Shown here one piece after another: positions 6,718 to 8,731 of a stretch of DNA of 8,731 nt (positions are counted from its first letter, which is position 1; each line of letters begins with the position of its first letter). The notes beneath the pieces were generated by a model. The model searched no databases and was not told the origin of the DNA. It saw only the letters and a list, made by a program, of their open reading frames with translations. Position numbers and translations under genes: made by a program. Where the stretch lies: positions 1 to 8,731 of the forward strand of contig CAJTML010000090.1 of assembly GCA_910577495.1 (NCBI GenBank), read 5' to 3'. Source of the DNA: an uncultured Eggerthellaceae bacterium. GTDB taxonomy: Bacteria > Actinomycetota > Coriobacteriia > Coriobacteriales > Eggerthellaceae.

Positions 6718-7095
6718 ATGGCTGTTACTCGTGAAGAGATCATTGAAGCTTTAAAGGAAATGTCACTGCTTGAGGCATCTGAGCTGGTTAAGGACATCGA
6801 GGAGACCTTCGGCGTTTCTGCTGCTGCTCCGGTTGCTGTTGCTGCTGCTCCGGCTGCTGGTGGCGAGGGTGCTGCTGAAGAGAAGAGCGACTTCGACGTT
6901 GTTCTCGAGGGCTTCGGCGACAACAAGATCGCTGTTATCAAGGTTGTTCGTGAGATCACCGGTCTTGGCCTGAAAGAGGCTAAAGAGGCTGTTGAGGGTG
7001 CACCGACCACCATTCAGGAGGGTGTTGCTAAGGACAAGGCTGAGGAAATCAAGGGCCAACTGGAAGAGGCTGGTGCAGCTGTTACCCTTAAGTAA
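6718..7095 (+). CDS. rplL: 50S ribosomal protein L7/L12
   Basis: A 125-residue acidic stalk protein of normal length. Residues 1-32 form the helical dimerisation domain (MAVTREEIIEALKEMSLLEASELVKDI is the typical pattern). Residues about 35-54 are the flexible Ala/Gly/Pro-rich hinge. Residues 56-125 form the factor-binding C-terminal domain with FDVVLEGFGDNKIAVIKVVR and the hallmark GLGLKEAKEAVE. It binds L10 as dimers and contacts the G domains of translational GTPases. AAAGGA (6705-6710) lies seven bases before the ATG. Codon use in the hinge is strongly skewed to GCT for alanine, as expected for a very highly expressed gene. It is the last gene of the unit: a strong terminator follows 37 bases after the stop codon, and rpoB is not downstream. 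Confidence 0.98.
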   Translation: MAVTREEIIEALKEMSLLEASELVKDIEETFGVSAAAPVAVAAAPAAGGEGAAEEKSDFDVVLEGFGDNKIAVIKVVREITGLGLKEAKEAVEGAPTTIQEGVAKDKAEEIKGQLEEAGAAVTLK

Positions 7096-7132
7096 TCACG
7101 CTTATTTATTACGTGTAGCTTAAGCTTTGATT

Positions 7133-7169
7133 AAGAAAGCGTCGCAAATAGCTTGCGGCGCTTTCTTTG
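7133..7169 (+). terminator. strong intrinsic terminator after rplL
   Basis: AAGAAAGCGTCGCAA (7133-7147) pairs with TTGCGGCGCTTTCTT (7153-7167), 15 pairs with a single T-G, over the loop ATAGC. The T-rich right base of the stem (TTTCTTTGT) supplies the U-tract. It closes the rplJL unit; because the lower stem is A/T-paired it could also work on the opposite strand. Confidence 0.92.
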
Positions 7170-7173
7170 TGTA

Positions 7174-7200
7174 TTGAGTGGTGTGGGCATCTGATAAGAT
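7174..7200 (+). promoter_or_regulatory. candidate promoter for the DUF4013-like gene
   Basis: TTGAGT (7174-7179) and TAAGAT (7195-7200) are separated by 15 bases, and the -10 is extended by an upstream TGA (7192-7194, a TGn motif). The spacing is short but the extended -10 compensates. It lies just past the rplL terminator, so a new promoter is expected here. Transcription would begin near 7207, about 50 bases before the ATG at 7258. Confidence 0.4.
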
Positions 7201-7257
7201 GGATAATCGCATAAGGTATGAAAGCTGCATCTGTGTTGAGCTTAAAAGGAGCAAACG

Positions 7258-8430
7258 ATGACCATTGAGTATGCAAAGACCGCATGGGCAGATATTAAGC
7301 AGTCGCCAAATTGGTTTGGCAAGCTGCTGTTGCTGGCTCTGGTAAGCCTGATTCCCATTTTTGGCACCATTGTGGTGTATGGTTATTTGCTCAATTGGGC
7401 TCGTGAGATTGCGTGGGGTTATAAGACGCCGCTGCCGGCTCATATCTTTGGGAATGAACAGGGCAACCTCTACAAGCTTGGCTTTTTCGCGCTGTTGGTG
7501 AGTGTCGTGGTGGGCATCATTGTCAGTGTAGCTGAGGGTTTATTGGATGGCACTAATGCCTTGGGCTCATTTGCTGCCTATGGGAACGGCGGCTACCACT
7601 TTATGGGCAGCCTCATGGGACTGGCGCTCACCAGTTCTGTCGTGGTTTTGGCGTTGAGTATATTTCTCACGCTTATTAACTATGCCAGCTGGGCTCGTAT
7701 GAGCATTTATGGAACGCTCAGCTCAGGTTTTCAGGTTGATAAGATCTGGCAGATGATTCGCTTTGACCCGAAGGGTCTGCTCAAGATTGTCGGTATGGCC
7801 ATCCTCTTTGGGTTAATTACGGGTATTGTCATTGCGGTGCTGGTCTTTGTCATCATCTTTGTGTTTATCGGTGTTGTCGCAGGAGCTTCGTATGGCTATG
7901 GCTATGCAACGAATTACTCGCTTCATCACCTCATGGGTCTGGGCATGGGTAGTGTTGGTCTGCTGCTCTTGCTGCTGGTGGTTGGCTATATCGCCGCAGT
8001 CGTATCAGTCTTTATTGACATGATGGTGATTCGTGCGTTGGGTTATTGGACGTCCCAGATGCGCGTTAATGAATGGGGTCCGCAAGATATGCCGCTGCCG
8101 ATTGCTCCGGCTCGCCCGCAGCCCTATAACGCTGCCGCGCAGGCTCAACCGCAACCCCAGCAACCCTATGAGCCGTACGCGTCGCAGCAACCACAGCAGC
8201 AGTGGACGCCGCAACCGCAACCTCAGCCGCAGCAGTGGGCACAGCCCCAGCCGCCTGTTGAGCCGCAACCGTATGTGCCGGTGCAGCCCGCACCGATGCC
8301 GCAGCAGCAAGCGCCCGTGCAGACAGCGCCAGCTCAACCTGTTGAGCAAGCGTCCGCGGAGCCGCAGCCGAGTGCACCTGAAGCGCCCGATGCACCCGCC
8401 GAGAGCGCGTCTCAAGAGGGCACGCAGTAA
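7258..8430 (+). CDS. polytopic membrane protein with Pro/Gln-rich tail, DUF4013-like
   Basis: A 390-residue protein with two parts. Residues 1-260 hold hydrophobic segments at about 22-46, 74-95, 117-141, 174-209 (long enough for a hairpin or one long helix) and 229-257, with Gly/Tyr-rich loops (105-113, 211-220). The opening YAKTAWADIKQSPNWFGKLL, the GTIVVYGYLLNWAREIAWG segment and the later GYWTSQMR resemble the DUF4013 family as I remember it; no search was made. Residues 281-390 are a low-complexity tail, first Pro/Gln-rich (281-360), then acidic Pro/Ala/Ser/Glu (361-390). The tail's side of the membrane is unclear because the segment count is unclear. AAAGGAG (7245-7251) lies six bases before the ATG. 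The gene ends in tandem stops (TAA TAA), and a radical SAM gene starts 18 bases later, suggesting an operon. The function is unknown; a transport or envelope-assembly role would be a guess. Confidence 0.85.
   Translation: MTIEYAKTAWADIKQSPNWFGKLLLLALVSLIPIFGTIVVYGYLLNWAREIAWGYKTPLPAHIFGNEQGNLYKLGFFALLVSVVVGIIVSVAEGLLDGTNALGSFAAYGNGGYHFMGSLMGLALTSSVVVLALSIFLTLINYASWARMSIYGTLSSGFQVDKIWQMIRFDPKGLLKIVGMAILFGLITGIVIAVLVFVIIFVFIGVVAGASYGYGYATNYSLHHLMGLGMGSVGLLLLLLVVGYIAAVVSVFIDMMVIRALGYWTSQMRVNEWGPQDMPLPIAPARPQPYNAAAQAQPQPQQPYEPYASQQPQQQWTPQPQPQPQQWAQPQPPVEPQPYVPVQPAPMPQQQAPVQTAPAQPVEQASAEPQPSAPEAPDAPAESASQEGTQ
8098..8370 (+). repeat. low-complexity Pro/Gln-coding tract
   Basis: The tract is built mostly from CCG, CCT, CCC, CAG and CAA codons in irregular PQ, QPQP and QQ runs, inside the gene at 7258-8430. 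There is no fixed repeat unit. Mixed synonymous codons (CAA/CAG, CCG/CCC/CCT) suggest selection on amino acid composition and not recent slippage. The tract also generates long open frames on the opposite strand with no coding signs. Confidence 0.7.
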
Positions 8431-8448
8431 TAAGAGACCAGGTATGGC

Positions 8449-8731
8449 GTGGCTGACTTTTTGCCGATAACCAAAGAAGAAATGCTTGCTCGCGGATGGG
8501 AGCAGGTTGATTTCGTGTACGTATCGGGGGATGCCTATGTGGATCATCCCTCGTTTGGCGCTGCTATCATTACGCGCGTTTTGGAAGCGCAGGGCTACAA
8601 GGTTGGCATGATCGCGCAGCCCGACTGGAACGATCCCGCATCGGTGTGCGTCTTTGGCGAGCCGCGCTTGGGTTTTCTCGTGTCTGCAGGCAACATGGAC
8701 TCCATGGTCAATCACTATACCGTGGCGAAAA
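8449..8731 (+). CDS. ygiQ: YgiQ-family radical SAM protein (UPF0313), N-terminal part
   Basis: An open frame of 94 codons that runs off the window end. The translation shows the conserved N-terminus of the YgiQ family: FLPITKEEMLARGWEQVD, SGDAYVDHPSFGAAIITRVLEAQGYKVGMIAQPDW and VSAGNMDSMVNHYT. The radical SAM cysteine motif that binds the [4Fe-4S] cluster comes later in the family and lies outside the window, so catalytic competence cannot be judged. The reaction of this family is not established. The start is placed at the GTG at 8449 because homologous sequence begins two residues later (FLP) and the frame is closed by TAA at 8431. Only a weak AGG (8440-8442) precedes it, so translation may be coupled to the upstream gene, whose stop codon is 18 bases away. 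The next in-frame ATG (8482) would cut off the conserved FLP motif. Confidence 0.92.
   Translation, partial: MADFLPITKEEMLARGWEQVDFVYVSGDAYVDHPSFGAAIITRVLEAQGYKVGMIAQPDWNDPASVCVFGEPRLGFLVSAGNMDSMVNHYTVAK

Noticed and set aside
8033..8470. 145-residue + strand frame rich in Arg and Ser
   Set aside because: It is a +1-shifted reading of the Pro/Gln tail; no ribosome binding site and no recognisable domain.
8005..8715. 236-residue open frame on the - strand, rich in Arg and Leu
   Set aside because: It is the antisense image of the Pro/Gln-coding tract and the YgiQ N-terminus; its composition follows from complementing CCG and CAG codons, and the + strand frames have clear protein homology.
1..8731. 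Mobile element, CRISPR, toxin-antitoxin or defence genes
   Set aside because: No transposase or integrase motifs, regularly spaced repeats, tRNA attachment sites or paired small toxin-like frames were seen; the genes are housekeeping or envelope proteins.

Overview
The window looks like ordinary chromosome of an actinobacterium, most likely of the class Coriobacteriia. This placement is an inference from mid-range GC content, the 5S rRNA sequence, the combination of a DUF4013-like membrane protein, an AcnA-type aconitase and a YgiQ-type radical SAM gene, and general resemblance of the proteins. No taxonomic marker was searched. All complete genes read on the + strand. I see no mobile element, CRISPR array, tRNA gene or phage gene.

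Layout. The window opens inside the 3' two-thirds of a 5S rRNA (1 to about 91), the end of an rRNA operon. A spacer of about 210 bases with a good -10 box leads to a 200-residue HEAT-repeat-like protein (304-906). Next come an 897-residue aconitase with all expected cluster ligands (977-3670) and a 671-residue membrane-anchored protein of unknown function (3700-5715). These three are closely spaced (70 and 29 bases) and may be partly co-transcribed. A short hairpin sits between the first two.

The 345-base gap 5716-6060 is the richest non-coding part. It holds a pair of TGACAGGT...ACCTGT inverted-repeat units, a strong sigma-70-type promoter (TTGACA, 16 bases, TAAAAT), an L10-leader-like mRNA element, and an intrinsic terminator lying before the start codon of rplJ. 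The terminator's left arm is also complementary to a segment inside the leader, which suggests transcription attenuation. rplJ (L10) and rplL (L7/L12) follow, separated by 138 bases with four successive short hairpins, and the unit ends at a 15-bp-stem terminator. L10 and L7/L12 together form the ribosomal stalk, and free L10-L12 complex is the expected ligand of the leader. Neither rplK/rplA nor rpoB is next to them here.

The last part carries a separate promoter candidate, a polytopic membrane protein with a long Pro/Gln-rich tail (7258-8430), and, 18 bases after its stop codon, the N-terminal 94 codons of a YgiQ-family radical SAM protein that runs off the window end.

I do not see a clearly new defence or mobile system. 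The points most worth a second look are the rplJL leader architecture, the hairpin series between rplJ and rplL, and the two membrane proteins of unknown function.
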